Source: an uncultured Clostridia bacterium (GTDB lineage: Bacteria > Bacillota > Clostridia > Oscillospirales > Acutalibacteraceae). From it: a stretch of 47,839 nt of DNA. Position 1 is the first letter of the stretch, and the number at the start of each line of letters is the position of its first letter. The notes beneath the pieces are model-generated. The model was not told the DNA's origin. It saw only the letters and a list, made by a program, of their open reading frames with translations, and did no database searches. Of this stretch, positions 31,580-39,747 are shown one piece after another. Location of the stretch: the NCBI GenBank assembly GCA_944380855.1, contig CALWIW010000016.1, positions 1-47,839 of the forward strand, in the 5' to 3' direction. The translations under genes and the position numbers were made by a program.

Positions 31580-33235
31580 TTAAACATTAGTTCTTTTTTT
31601 CAGGTGAAGTTTTATTAAAACTCTGTCCACAGAATCGCCGAATACATCCTGCAAACAGCCGATTTTGTAGCACAAAAACAGATAAACAGCTCCACCCGTT
31701 ATTCCGTAAATGGCAAGGGAAACCAAAAGCATTAAATATCCGTTTTCAGTTCCCGGAAGAATAAATCCAAGCACCCAAACTACAAATATCATTGCGGCAA
31801 GAGGAATAATCATTCTCAGTACAAGTCTGTATATTGATCTGTAACGGAATCTCATGGTAGTTTTCAAATTCTTAAGCATTACATAAAGGGATATTGAATA
31901 ACCTATTATACTTGCAACGGAAGCACCGAGATACGGTTCCCAGCCTAACAAGCTGAAAAGATGCATAAACGGCAAATCCAAAACAGCGTTAATTATCAAT
32001 CCCAGTACAGTAGTGGCACAAACCAGCTTTGCTCTGTTGATACTCTGCAAAGCCATACTTGCAACCATAGTAATACTGCTTATAACATTTATAACTACCT
32101 GCAAAGCCAATATAGACGCTCCGTAATTACTTTCACCATAAAAAGCATGATATACTTCCTTTGAAAGCATCATAATGCCAACGGCACAAGGCACGGTAAC
32201 TATTATAACTGTATTTATCGCATGGTTAAATTTTTTATTAACCTCTTTTCTGCGTCTCTTAACATAACTGCTTACAATATAAGGTACAACACTTGAGGAA
32301 AGTCCTATAGCAAGAGAGTTTATTATCATGCAGATTTTAGGTGCCCAGGTAGCCTTTACGCTGGCAATAATCTGGCTTTCGGCACCTGGAAAATTAAGCT
32401 GTTCAAGACCTGTCATAACCAGCTTCATATCTGTGAGGTCATACAGATTATTGGCAATTGAAACTATTATAATAGGCACACAGCATTTTATAATCTTTTT
32501 TAAAATAACCTTTGTTTTTACGTTTCTCTTGTCCAGCGGACCGTCGGCAGTCGTAAAAACCTCTCGGTTTTTATTGATCTTCCTTGTTAAATACCAAAGT
32601 GCGGCAGCTCCGCCGAAAAACGCACCCGAAAGTGCAACAGCAACGCCAACATGAATATTCATGGAAAAAACGTTAATTACGAGGTAAGAGCCTACCAATA
32701 CAACGAAAATTCTCACAAACTGTTCAATAACCTGGCTGTAAGATGAGATAGAAATAAACTCATGTCCCTGAAGGTATCCTCTCTTCATACTTAAAAAAGG
32801 AATTATTAAGAGACAAAAGGAAACTGCTCTTATGGCAAGTGCCATATCAGAACCGGAAACTCCGCCCGCTTCGTCAGTCATGAAAAATGTTCCTATTTGC
32901 TCTGCAAATACAAACATAATCAAAAATGCAGCCACGGAAAAAAGAAAAACTGCTTTTGTCGCCACACGATTGGTTTTTTCTTTGGCTCTGAACATTCTTA
33001 AAGAGTTGTACTCGCTGATGATGATACTTACAGCCACCGGTATTCCGGAAGTTGAAATACTCAAAAACAAGTTATAAACATTATACGCACAGGAGTAGAT
33101 AACTCCGCCTTCCTCTCCGATTATTGCATAGAAAGGTATACTGTAAAGTGCACCCATTACCTTTGTAAGTATAATGGCGAAATACGCAATCATCGTACCT
33201 TGCACAAAGGTATCCTTTTTAATCTTTTTACTCAT
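31580..33235 (-). CDS. Polysaccharide/lipid II-type flippase, SpoVB/MurJ-like (MOP superfamily)
   Basis: A 551-residue membrane protein with about 14 hydrophobic helices. The N-terminus TFVQGTMIAYFAIILTKVMGALYSIPFYAIIG and ISTSGIPVAVSIIISEYNS are characteristic of the SpoVB/YtgP (MurJ-like) branch of the oligosaccharidyl-lipid flippases. A GYLQGHEFISISSYSQVIEQFVRI segment is also diagnostic. The role is transport of lipid-linked peptidoglycan precursors or other wall polysaccharides across the membrane; a sporulation-specific role (SpoVB) cannot be separated from a vegetative one. It begins 63 nt after the YbaK gene and may be co-transcribed with it. Confidence 0.9.
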   Translation of the reverse strand: MSKKIKKDTFVQGTMIAYFAIILTKVMGALYSIPFYAIIGEEGGVIYSCAYNVYNLFLSISTSGIPVAVSIIISEYNSLRMFRAKEKTNRVATKAVFLFSVAAFLIMFVFAEQIGTFFMTDEAGGVSGSDMALAIRAVSFCLLIIPFLSMKRGYLQGHEFISISSYSQVIEQFVRIFVVLVGSYLVINVFSMNIHVGVAVALSGAFFGGAAALWYLTRKINKNREVFTTADGPLDKRNVKTKVILKKIIKCCVPIIIVSIANNLYDLTDMKLVMTGLEQLNFPGAESQIIASVKATWAPKICMIINSLAIGLSSSVVPYIVSSYVKRRRKEVNKKFNHAINTVIIVTVPCAVGIMMLSKEVYHAFYGESNYGASILALQVVINVISSITMVASMALQSINRAKLVCATTVLGLIINAVLDLPFMHLFSLLGWEPYLGASVASIIGYSISLYVMLKNLKTTMRFRYRSIYRLVLRMIIPLAAMIFVVWVLGFILPGTENGYLMLLVSLAIYGITGGAVYLFLCYKIGCLQDVFGDSVDRVLIKLHLKKRTNV

Positions 33236-33298
33236 TGCATTCCCTTTCTTCCGAATTAATCATCAATATTGTTGAAAACAAATTACCTGTCACAAGCA

Positions 33299-33769
33299 TT
33301 ACTGCCAGCCTTTGCAGACATCTATCCACTGGTCAGAACCGGAAAATTTCTCTAATTCATCACAGGTAAGTTCTATTGCACTGTTGCTGCTTCCGCAAGC
33401 CGGAAATACTGTTTCAAATCTTTTTAATGAAACATCAAGGTATATTTCCACCCCGCTGTTTACCGCAAAAGGTGAAACCCCTCCGACTTTATGCCCTGTT
33501 CTCTCCTCGACTTCGTCAACTCCAAGCATTTTTGCTTTAGTATGAAATAAAGCCTTGTACTTGCTGTTGTCTATCTTCGCATCTCCTGCCGCAACAATTA
33601 AAATACACTTTCCTCCCACATCAAAAGAAAGAGTTTTTGCGATTCTTGCCGGTTCACAGCCTACGGCTGCCGCCGCCAGTTCCACGGTAGCACTGGAAAC
33701 ATCAAACTCTAAAATTCTCTTGTCAGCGTCGTACTTTTTCAAATATTCACGAACTTTCGCTATGGACAC
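33299..33769 (-). CDS. YbaK/EbsC-family aminoacyl-tRNA deacylase
   Basis: 156 residues of the YbaK editing fold. Family markers are ILEFDVSSATVELAAAAVGCEPARIAKTLSF at the N-terminus, the conserved Lys in IAKTL, and HKVGGVSPFA followed by IYLDVSLKRFE. It is likely to deacylate Cys-tRNA-Pro or similar mischarged tRNA. Start GTG at 33769 with AAGGA 9 nt upstream. It differs from the ProX-type deacylase at 18428-18922, so two editing enzymes are encoded here. Confidence 0.93.
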   Translation of the reverse strand: MSIAKVREYLKKYDADKRILEFDVSSATVELAAAAVGCEPARIAKTLSFDVGGKCILIVAAGDAKIDNSKYKALFHTKAKMLGVDEVEERTGHKVGGVSPFAVNSGVEIYLDVSLKRFETVFPACGSSNSAIELTCDELEKFSGSDQWIDVCKGWQ

Positions 33770-33902
33770 TATACCACATCCTTATTTTTTTAACCTTTGA
33801 TAAAAAATTATACCATGTTCAAAGGAAATATTCAACCGATAGATATTTAATTAACTGAAGTCGTGCCGTAAATTTAGTATAAAACTTTTGGTGGATGGAT
33901 TT

Positions 33903-33962
33903 GGGATTCCAAAGGGACCCATTGTCCCTTTGGCAGGTGGTTTGGAGAATATCGTCCTCCAA
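33903..33962 (-). repeat. Double-hairpin intergenic repeat, copy 2 (reverse orientation)
   Basis: CCAAAGGGAC (33909-33918) pairs with GTCCCTTTGG (33924-33933). The second arm is degenerate: only TTGGAG (33942-33947) and CTCCAA (33957-33962) still pair. It belongs to the same family as 15-72 and 44613-44670. It lies in a 404-nt gene-free stretch (33770-34173) whose remainder holds two terminators and nothing else I can support. Confidence 0.8.
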
Positions 33963-33998
33963 GTCTTAAAATACGTTAAAAAACGCAGGAGTTATCAA

Positions 33999-34023
33999 AA
34001 AAACAGTCAGGTGAACTGTTTTT
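33999..34023 (-). terminator. A/T-rich stem-loop, possible back-up terminator
   Basis: AAAAACAGT (33999-34007) pairs with ACTGTTTTT (34015-34023) over a 7-nt loop, with T-runs on the 3' side of either strand. It lies about 95 nt beyond the primary terminator of the 2Fe-2S gene. Confidence 0.55.
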
Positions 34024-34119
34024 GCCGTGACCCCACGTCAGGATTCCCCGCTAAATTTTTATTTTCTCTAAATTTACTTTTACCCCAACTATTGACAAAC
34101 TTGCCAAAATCCAAAAGAA

Positions 34120-34146
34120 ACGGCGGTGATTAAATCTCACCGCCGT
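34120..34146 (-). terminator. Terminator after the 2Fe-2S protein gene
   Basis: ACGGCGGTGA (34120-34129) pairs perfectly with TCACCGCCGT (34137-34146) over a 7-nt loop. The minus-strand 3' flank is TTCTTTT. Confidence 0.88.
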
Positions 34147-34173
34147 CGAAATTATTTTAGTTTATACAGTTCA

Positions 34174-34413
34174 TTAAAGTCTTGTAATAACTTCGTTTTT
34201 GAAGAAATCTTCTACAGTTTCCGGAGATACCGAGAAAATCTCATCGTCAATCTTAACGCTGACACCGTTTTGGCAGTTTCCAAGGCAGAATGCTCCTGCA
34301 AGCTCTACCTTATCGCCAAGGTCGTTGTCATTAATAAGACGTTTAAGACCTTCTACTACCGCTCTGGAACCCTTTACGTGACATGAACTGCCAATACAAG
34401 CCGTAATTTTCAC
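34174..34413 (-). CDS. Small thioredoxin-like [2Fe-2S] ferredoxin-domain protein
   Basis: 79 residues resembling the free NuoE/HydC-type ferredoxin domain. Four cluster Cys are visible: CIGSSC (residues 6 and 11) and FCLGNC (about 43 and 47), the C-x4-C ... C-x3-C pattern of thioredoxin-like [2Fe-2S] proteins. It probably shuttles electrons or supports a hydrogenase/dehydrogenase; no partner subunit is adjacent. Start GTG at 34413 with GGAGG 8 nt upstream. It lies 15 nt after the APH-like kinase gene, so the two are probably co-transcribed. Confidence 0.9.
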   Translation of the reverse strand: MKITACIGSSCHVKGSRAVVEGLKRLINDNDLGDKVELAGAFCLGNCQNGVSVKIDDEIFSVSPETVEDFFKNEVITRL

Positions 34414-34428
34414 GATGTTTTCCTCCGA

Positions 34429-35178
34429 TTATTCGTAATCGCAAACATCAACCCAGCTGAGAAGGAATTCTCTTTCCTTTTCATTGCCCTTTACGGACTG
34501 AGAAGCTGCAACGATTGGAAGCCACTGCTGAACATACTGCTTTGCTGTATCGCTCTTCTTGCAGAAGAGGTCAAGATACATGTCACCCTCTGCAAATTTG
34601 CCCTCAAGGTAGAACAAAAGGTATGTTCTTGCTGCGTCTGCGGAAGCGTTACCCTGAGTAGCGTGTGACCAGTCAAGGATATACATTGTTCCGTCGTCTT
34701 TCACAATAATATTGCTTGGGTTGAAGTCGCCGTGACAAACCTTATTGTGCTTAGGCATGGACTCAAGACGTGTATGAAGCTCATATCTTGTTGTAGCATC
34801 AAAATCTGTCTCAGAAATCTTTCTCTGCATCTTATCCTTAAGCTTATTGAGCAAAGGACATCTCTTTGAATGCATTTCAAGCTGGAGATCTACGAACATA
34901 TTCATATATTCTTCAAGCTTGTCTGGATTTTTCTCCATAAGTGTTGCAAGAGTTTTGCCCTCGATAAAATCAGAAGTGATTGCCCACTTGCCGTCGATTT
35001 TGCTTACTTCCTGAACCTTAGGAATATTAAGTCCTGTTTCTTCTACACGAGCCTGGTTAAGAGCCTCGTTGAGAATATTGGCTTTTGAAAAGTCCTCATC
35101 GAAAACTTTAATAGCCTTATCTCCATCTTTATAGACAGTTTTGTTAGTACGAACGCCAATAACTTTCTCGAATTCCAT
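34429..35178 (-). CDS. APH/choline-kinase-like phosphotransferase (TIGR02172-like)
   Basis: A 249-residue protein-kinase-like fold. The Brenner motif is VCHGDFNPSNIIV (catalytic Asp and Asn) and the metal-binding segment is ILDWSHATQGN (DFG-equivalent Asp). An N-terminal lobe carries KAIKVFDEDF with the ATP-binding Lys. Overall length and sequence fit the uncharacterised TIGR02172-type family of aminoglycoside-phosphotransferase relatives. The substrate is unknown, and I would not call it a resistance gene. GGGAGG precedes the ATG. It sits 48 nt after adhE on the same strand, before the 2Fe-2S gene. Confidence 0.85.
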   Translation of the reverse strand: MEFEKVIGVRTNKTVYKDGDKAIKVFDEDFSKANILNEALNQARVEETGLNIPKVQEVSKIDGKWAITSDFIEGKTLATLMEKNPDKLEEYMNMFVDLQLEMHSKRCPLLNKLKDKMQRKISETDFDATTRYELHTRLESMPKHNKVCHGDFNPSNIIVKDDGTMYILDWSHATQGNASADAARTYLLFYLEGKFAEGDMYLDLFCKKSDTAKQYVQQWLPIVAASQSVKGNEKEREFLLSWVDVCDYE

Positions 35179-35226
35179 TATAAATCCTCCCTTAAATAAA
35201 CTTTTTATCGGGCATAAGTCGATTAA

Positions 35227-37833
35227 TTACTCACCGTAATAAGCCTTAAGGTACATCTCCTTGATTTCGCTCATGAGCGGATATCTTGGGTTAGCACCTG
35301 TGCACTGATCATCGAATGCCTGCTCAACCATCTCATCAAGAGTATCAAGGAAGTACTTCTCATCTACGCCATACTCCTTAATTGTCTTCTTAATGCCAAC
35401 CTTCTCTTTAAGTTCATCGATTGCCTTGATAAGATTATCAAGCTTATCTTCGTTTGTCTTACCCTTAATTCCGAGGTAATCAGCAACCTCAGCATAACGA
35501 GCAAGAGTATGCGGATGATCGTACTGTGAGAATGTACCCATCTTTCTGGGAGTCTCGGCAGCATTGAATCTGAGAACGTGGTCGATCATCAATGCGTTAG
35601 CAACACCGTGTGGCAAGTGATGGAAAGCACCGAGCTTATGAGCCATAGAGTGGCAAACACCAAGGAATGCGTTAGCAAATGCCATACCTGCCATTGTAGC
35701 TGCATTAGCCATCTTTTCTCTTGCTTCAGGATCGTTAGGACCGTTGTCATAACATCTTGGGAGATAATCAAAGATCATCTTCATAGATCTGAGAGCAAGA
35801 CCGTCTGTATAATCTGTAGCCATCATTGAAGCATATGCCTCAAGGTCATGTGTCAATGCGTCGATACCGGAAGCAGATGTAAGTCCCTTAGGAGCATTCA
35901 TCATAACGTCGGCGTCAACAATAGCCATCTTTGGAAGCAGCTCATAGTCAGCAAGAGGATACTTAACGCCTGACTTCTCGTCTGTGATAACTGCGAAAGG
36001 TGTAACCTCAGAACCTGTACCTGCAGATGTTGGAACAGCGATAAAGTATGCCTTTTCACCCATCTTCGGGAATGTGTAAACTCTCTTACGGATATCCATG
36101 AATCTCATTGCCATATCCATAAAGTCTGCTTCCGGATGCTCATAGAGAACCCACATAATCTTACCAGCGTCCATTGCGGAACCGCCGCCCATTGCGATGA
36201 TTACGTCAGGCTGGAATGCTGTCATAGCGGCAGCACCCTCTTTTGCACTTGCAAGTGATGGGTCTGGAGCTACGTTAAAGAATGTTGTATGTGTAATGCC
36301 CATTTCATCGAGCTTGTCTGTGATTGGTTTTGTGTAACCGTTGTTGTAAAGGAATGAGTCTGTAACGATAAATGCCTTCTTCTTGCCCATTACTGTCTTG
36401 AGCTCATCAAGTGCAACAGGGAGGCAGCCCTTCTTGATATAAACCTTCTCAGGTGCTCTGAACCAAAGCATATTTTCTCTCCTCTCGGCAACAGTCTTAA
36501 TATTGATAAGATGCTTAACTCCAACGTTCTCTGAAACGGAGTTTCCGCCCCAAGAACCGCAGCCCAATGTAAGTGACGGAGCAAGCTTGAAGTTGTAAAG
36601 ATCGCCGATACCACCCTGTGAAGAAGGTGTGTTTACAAGGATACGGCAGGTCTTCATTCTTGCAGCAAATTCCTCAATCTTAGCAACCTCTGTTACCTTG
36701 TTGAGATATACGGAAGAAGTATGACCGTAACCGCCGTCTGCAACAAGTCTTTCTGCCTTGTCAAGAGCCTCTTCAAAGTTAGCTGCCTTGTACATAGCAA
36801 GTACAGGAGAAAGCTTCTCGTGAGCAAACTCTTCGCTGAGCTCAACGCTTGTAACTTCACCGATAAGGATTTTTGTATCCTCAGGTACGTTAACATTAGC
36901 CAATGCTGCGATTGTGTGTGCCTTCTGACCAACAATCTTTGCATTAAGAGCACCGTTGATAATGATTGTCTTTCTTACTTTTTCTGTTTCATCAGGTGTA
37001 AGGAAGTAGCAGCCTCTCTTAGCAAACTCTCTCTTTACCTGATCATAAATGCTGTCCAAAACGATAACTGACTGCTCGGAAGCACAAATCATACCGTTAT
37101 CAAATGTCTTTGAAAGAATGATTGAGTTAACAGCCTGAAGAATATCAGCTGTGTCGTCAATAATTGCAGGAGTATTACCTGCACCAACGCCCAATGCCGG
37201 CTTACCTGAAGAATAAGCAGCCTTAACCATTCCGGGACCGCCTGTTGCAAGGATAATGTCAGCCTCTTTCATTACCATGTTGGTAAGCTCAAGGGACGGA
37301 ACATCAATCCAGCTGATGATACCCTCAGGAGCACCTGCAGCAACAGCAGCTTCCAAAACAACCTTAGCAGCCTCGATTGTGCATTTCTTTGCTCTTGGGT
37401 GCGGGCTGATGATAATACCGTTTCTTGTTTTAAGAGAAATAAGTGTTTTAAAAATTGCTGTAGAAGTTGGGTTTGTTGTGGGGATAACAGCAGCAATAAC
37501 ACCGATAGGCTCTGCAACCTTTCTGATGCCGAAAGCCTTATCTTCCTCTATAATGCCGCAAGTTTTTGTATTCTTGTATGCATTGTAGATATACTCAGCA
37601 GCATAGTTGTTTTTGATAACCTTATCTTCTACAATTCCCATGCCTGTTTCTGCAACAGCCATCTTTGCCAAAGGAATTCTCTGCTTATTTGCAGCAGTAG
37701 CAGCAGCCAAAAAGATCTTGTCTACCTGTTCCTGTGTATAGGTAGCAAACTTCTTCTGGGCTTCTCTAACTTTGGCAAAAGCCTCTTCAAGTGTTTCAAT
37801 GCTGTCAACCGTAAGATACTGATTATTAGCCAT
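35227..37833 (-). CDS. adhE: Bifunctional acetaldehyde-CoA/alcohol dehydrogenase AdhE
   Basis: 868 residues. The N-terminal aldehyde dehydrogenase domain has the catalytic Cys in FDNGMICASEQSVIV. The linker is followed by an iron-dependent alcohol dehydrogenase domain with GGGSAMDAGK (nucleotide binding), PTSAGTGSEVTPFAVI, and metal ligands in GIDALTHDLEAYAS plus CHSMAHKLGAFHHLPHGVANA. It converts acetyl-CoA to ethanol via acetaldehyde, re-oxidising two NADH, and forms spirosomes in other species. The ATG at 37833 follows AAGGAAGG by about 7 nt; an in-frame ATG at 37860 has no ribosome site. Upstream lies a perfect Rex-type operator, fitting control by the NADH/NAD+ ratio. Confidence 0.97.
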   Translation of the reverse strand: MANNQYLTVDSIETLEEAFAKVREAQKKFATYTQEQVDKIFLAAATAANKQRIPLAKMAVAETGMGIVEDKVIKNNYAAEYIYNAYKNTKTCGIIEEDKAFGIRKVAEPIGVIAAVIPTTNPTSTAIFKTLISLKTRNGIIISPHPRAKKCTIEAAKVVLEAAVAAGAPEGIISWIDVPSLELTNMVMKEADIILATGGPGMVKAAYSSGKPALGVGAGNTPAIIDDTADILQAVNSIILSKTFDNGMICASEQSVIVLDSIYDQVKREFAKRGCYFLTPDETEKVRKTIIINGALNAKIVGQKAHTIAALANVNVPEDTKILIGEVTSVELSEEFAHEKLSPVLAMYKAANFEEALDKAERLVADGGYGHTSSVYLNKVTEVAKIEEFAARMKTCRILVNTPSSQGGIGDLYNFKLAPSLTLGCGSWGGNSVSENVGVKHLINIKTVAERRENMLWFRAPEKVYIKKGCLPVALDELKTVMGKKKAFIVTDSFLYNNGYTKPITDKLDEMGITHTTFFNVAPDPSLASAKEGAAAMTAFQPDVIIAMGGGSAMDAGKIMWVLYEHPEADFMDMAMRFMDIRKRVYTFPKMGEKAYFIAVPTSAGTGSEVTPFAVITDEKSGVKYPLADYELLPKMAIVDADVMMNAPKGLTSASGIDALTHDLEAYASMMATDYTDGLALRSMKMIFDYLPRCYDNGPNDPEAREKMANAATMAGMAFANAFLGVCHSMAHKLGAFHHLPHGVANALMIDHVLRFNAAETPRKMGTFSQYDHPHTLARYAEVADYLGIKGKTNEDKLDNLIKAIDELKEKVGIKKTIKEYGVDEKYFLDTLDEMVEQAFDDQCTGANPRYPLMSEIKEMYLKAYYGE

Positions 37834-37934
37834 CAAATCGCCTTCCTTTTTATTAGTCATATGATGTTACCCGATTATATTTACACGGGAGTAGTTTACG
37901 AGAAAATTTTACTTCATTAAATCTCTCTTTAACC

Positions 37935-37952
37935 TTGTTAATATTTTAACAA
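37935..37952 (-). promoter_or_regulatory. Rex-type redox operator upstream of adhE
   Basis: TTGTTAA-TATT-TTAACAA is a perfect palindrome of the form recognised by the NADH-sensing repressor Rex in Firmicutes. It lies about 100 nt before the adhE start. The only clear promoter is further upstream (38053-38081), so Rex would act either as a roadblock or on a second, poorly matching promoter here. Confidence 0.85.
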
Positions 37953-38052
37953 ACTTATAAGTCTATTAAAAATGTAAAAAAAGAATACCGCCATGTAAAT
38001 ACAAACATAAAGCCTAATAACAGATAACGCCCATGCACTGAACGTTGTAATA

Positions 38053-38081
38053 ATTTTACATTTTATTAAACTAAATGTCAA
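38053..38081 (-). promoter_or_regulatory. Candidate adhE promoter (long leader)
   Basis: Minus strand: TTGACA (38081-38076), 17-nt spacer, TAAAAT (38058-38053). This would give a leader of about 210 nt containing the Rex site. The gap 37834-38242 holds this promoter, the Rex site and the csp terminator, and no gene. Confidence 0.7.
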
Positions 38082-38193
38082 TAGTTTTTATCTCTTTTAT
38101 ATTGATTTTACACAATTTTACCTTGCTTTTATTCAAAAGTTAGATTTTTACCACGGGTAATTTGCATATTTTATTATTCTCGCCGATTATGAA

Positions 38194-38219
38194 AAAAATC
38201 CGGCGTTTGCCGGATTTTT
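38194..38219 (-). terminator. Terminator of the cold-shock gene
   Basis: AAAAATCCGGC (38194-38204) pairs with GCCGGATTTTT (38209-38219) over a GTTT loop, about 24 nt past the csp stop codon. Confidence 0.92.
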
Positions 38220-38242
38220 ATTTGTAAGAATTCATTTGTCTA

Positions 38243-38455
38243 TCAGAGAGGACGAACGTTTGCAGCTCTCAGTCTTCCCGGATTTTTTGTATCGGTTTCT
38301 GTTTCAAAAGTAACCTTCTGTCCCTCTTTAAGAGTTTTAAAGCCGTCAACTTCGATTGCAGAAAAATGTACAAATACATCATCGCCGCCGTCGTCGTTAG
38401 AAATAAAACCATAGCCTTTAGTTTCGTTGAACCACTTAACTGTACCGTTGTTCAT
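38243..38455 (-). CDS. Cold-shock domain protein (CspA family)
   Basis: 70 residues forming a single OB-fold cold-shock domain. RNP1 is KGYGFI and RNP2 is VFVHFSAI; the N-terminus [19 protein letters not shown] is typical. It binds single-stranded RNA/DNA and melts mRNA structure. The ATG at 38455 follows TTGGAGGATC at good spacing. Monocistronic, with its own promoter at 38599-38627, a 15-bp terminator-like hairpin in the 137-nt leader, and a terminator after the gene. Confidence 0.96.
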   Translation of the reverse strand: MNNGTVKWFNETKGYGFISNDDGGDDVFVHFSAIEVDGFKTLKEGQKVTFETETDTKNPGRLRAANVRPL

Positions 38456-38510
38456 AGGTAGATCCTCCAATATGTAATAAAAATGTAAATATACTCTACT
38501 TTCCCTTCTG

Positions 38511-38568
38511 AAAAAAACCGCATACTCTTGTAAATCATGTGCCGCAGAATGACTTACAAGAGTATGCG
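38511..38568 (-). promoter_or_regulatory. Attenuator-like hairpin in the cold-shock leader
   Basis: CGCATACTCTTGTAA (38519-38533) is fully complementary to 38554-38568. An additional TCAT/ATGA pair continues the stem above one mismatch, and the loop is 10 nt. On the minus strand the stem is followed by G and seven T (38517-38511). It starts about 24 nt after the predicted transcription start and ends about 55 nt before the csp start codon. Confidence 0.85.
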
Positions 38569-38598
38569 ATATCAGTTAGCACTTTAGAATACAGGAAA

Positions 38599-38627
38599 AT
38601 TATAGCACACATTACCAACTATTGCAA
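38599..38627 (-). promoter_or_regulatory. Promoter of the cold-shock gene
   Basis: Minus strand: TTGCAA (38627-38622), 17-nt spacer, TATAAT (38604-38599). It precedes the leader hairpin. Confidence 0.8.
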
Positions 38628-38718
38628 GTTTTTTTAAAAATTTTTTCACAAATATCTCATATTCTAAACACTTACTTATTTTCACATACAAATTATACGA
38701 CAATTTTACAAAGTTTAT

Positions 38719-39585
38719 CTAAATATCCCATTTAGGAACAAATTTTTTATCCGCTGAAGAAAGCTTCTGAGCAAAACCGTCTAAATCCAAACTATATAAA
38801 ACATTTAAAACCTTGTCATATTCTCTGTGCGTAATCTTTCGGTTAAGCTTTTCAAACCTGTCCGCATTTGCAGTAGGAATATACTGGCTCATAAGACTTA
38901 CCAAAACATCATCATTAAAAGTTTCTTTTATTATTTCAAGAACCTTTATACTGCTCTTGGTGTGATTAGGTAAAATCAAATGCCTTACAATTACTCCCTT
39001 TTCTATCATATTATCCTGTGAATAACATGGTTTTCCGCATTGGCGAACCATTTCCTTAATAGCATTTACAGTTGTTTCAACATAATTAGGGGCATTTGAG
39101 TATTTTACCCCCGGTTCATCAAAGCCGTACTTAAAGTCAGGAAGATAAACGGAAACAATTCCCTCAAGCCTTTTTAAAGTTTCTGCCTTTTCATATCCGC
39201 CGCAGTTATAGACAATCGGAATTGAGGGCATATAAATTTCAAAGCTTTTTATTATCTCGTCAAGAAAATGTGTGGCGGTTACAAGATTAATATTGTGAAC
39301 GCCTTTTTCTTCAAGCTGGCGGTAAATTTCCGAAAGCTCCTTTGCCGTTACGAAATGACCCTGTCCCATGGAAGAAATCTCGTAATTTTGACAAAAAACG
39401 CATTTCATAGTACATCCGCTGAAAAAAACAGTACCGCTGCCGTTTTTACCGCTTATGCAGGGTTCTTCCCAATAATGCGGAGCCGCCAAAGCTATTTTCG
39501 GAACAGTTCCCATTTTGCAGAAACCCTTGCCGCTGTATTCGTCCCTTTCCGCATTACAATTTCTCGGACACAAATTACATATCAT
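38719..39585 (-). CDS. Radical SAM protein, PflA-like (COG1313 type)
   Basis: 288 residues. The radical-SAM cluster motif is GCTMKCVFCQNYEIS (CxxxCxxC). An N-terminal Cys pair module, MICNLCPRNC with FCKMG, precedes it. NCGGYEK and PDFKYG follow in the barrel. The group is related to pyruvate-formate-lyase activases and the AmmeMemoRadiSam set; its target is not known. The ATG at 39585 follows GGTGA; extension to 39642 would add a hydrophobic stretch not seen in the family. Divergent from the metal-sensor gene at 39748. I see no clear terminator before the csp promoter. Confidence 0.88.
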   Translation of the reverse strand: MICNLCPRNCNAERDEYSGKGFCKMGTVPKIALAAPHYWEEPCISGKNGSGTVFFSGCTMKCVFCQNYEISSMGQGHFVTAKELSEIYRQLEEKGVHNINLVTATHFLDEIIKSFEIYMPSIPIVYNCGGYEKAETLKRLEGIVSVYLPDFKYGFDEPGVKYSNAPNYVETTVNAIKEMVRQCGKPCYSQDNMIEKGVIVRHLILPNHTKSSIKVLEIIKETFNDDVLVSLMSQYIPTANADRFEKLNRKITHREYDKVLNVLYSLDLDGFAQKLSSADKKFVPKWDI

Positions 39586-39651
39586 ATTAATCACCAAACT
39601 GATTATACCATAAACAAACAGTTTATTAAACCAAAAACTCAAAATCCGCTA

Positions 39652-39680
39652 TTGACAATCCGTAAAGACAGGTGTATTAT
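39652..39680 (+). promoter_or_regulatory. Promoter of the metal-efflux operon
   Basis: TTGACA (39652-39657), 17-nt spacer, TATTAT (39675-39680). The operator lies immediately downstream over the start of transcription. Confidence 0.82.
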
Positions 39681-39686
39681 AAAGTT

Positions 39687-39712
39687 AACATATGAACAAT
39701 TATTCATATGTT
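39687..39712 (+). promoter_or_regulatory. ArsR/SmtB-type operator
   Basis: AACATATGAA (39687-39696) is the exact inverse of TTCATATGTT (39703-39712), with a 6-nt centre. The ATATGAA...TTCATAT arrangement is typical of zinc/cadmium sensors of this family, and it sits where it would block initiation. Confidence 0.85.
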
Positions 39713-39747
39713 CAAATATAAAACAGTTAGCTATCGGAGGGAATATA

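Noticed and set aside
34429..35178. Aminoglycoside resistance gene
   Set aside because: Only the general kinase-fold motifs are shared; sequence and context fit the uncharacterised TIGR02172-like group.
37861..37920. Longer AdhE starting at the ATG at 37860
   Set aside because: No ribosome site upstream, and the extra nine codons contain the AAGGAAGG that serves the ATG at 37833.
39268..39747. A long upstream extension of the metal-sensor reading frame
   Set aside because: It overlaps the radical-SAM gene on the other strand and the promoter and operator at 39652-39712; the ATG at 39748 has a strong ribosome site and matches the family N-terminus.
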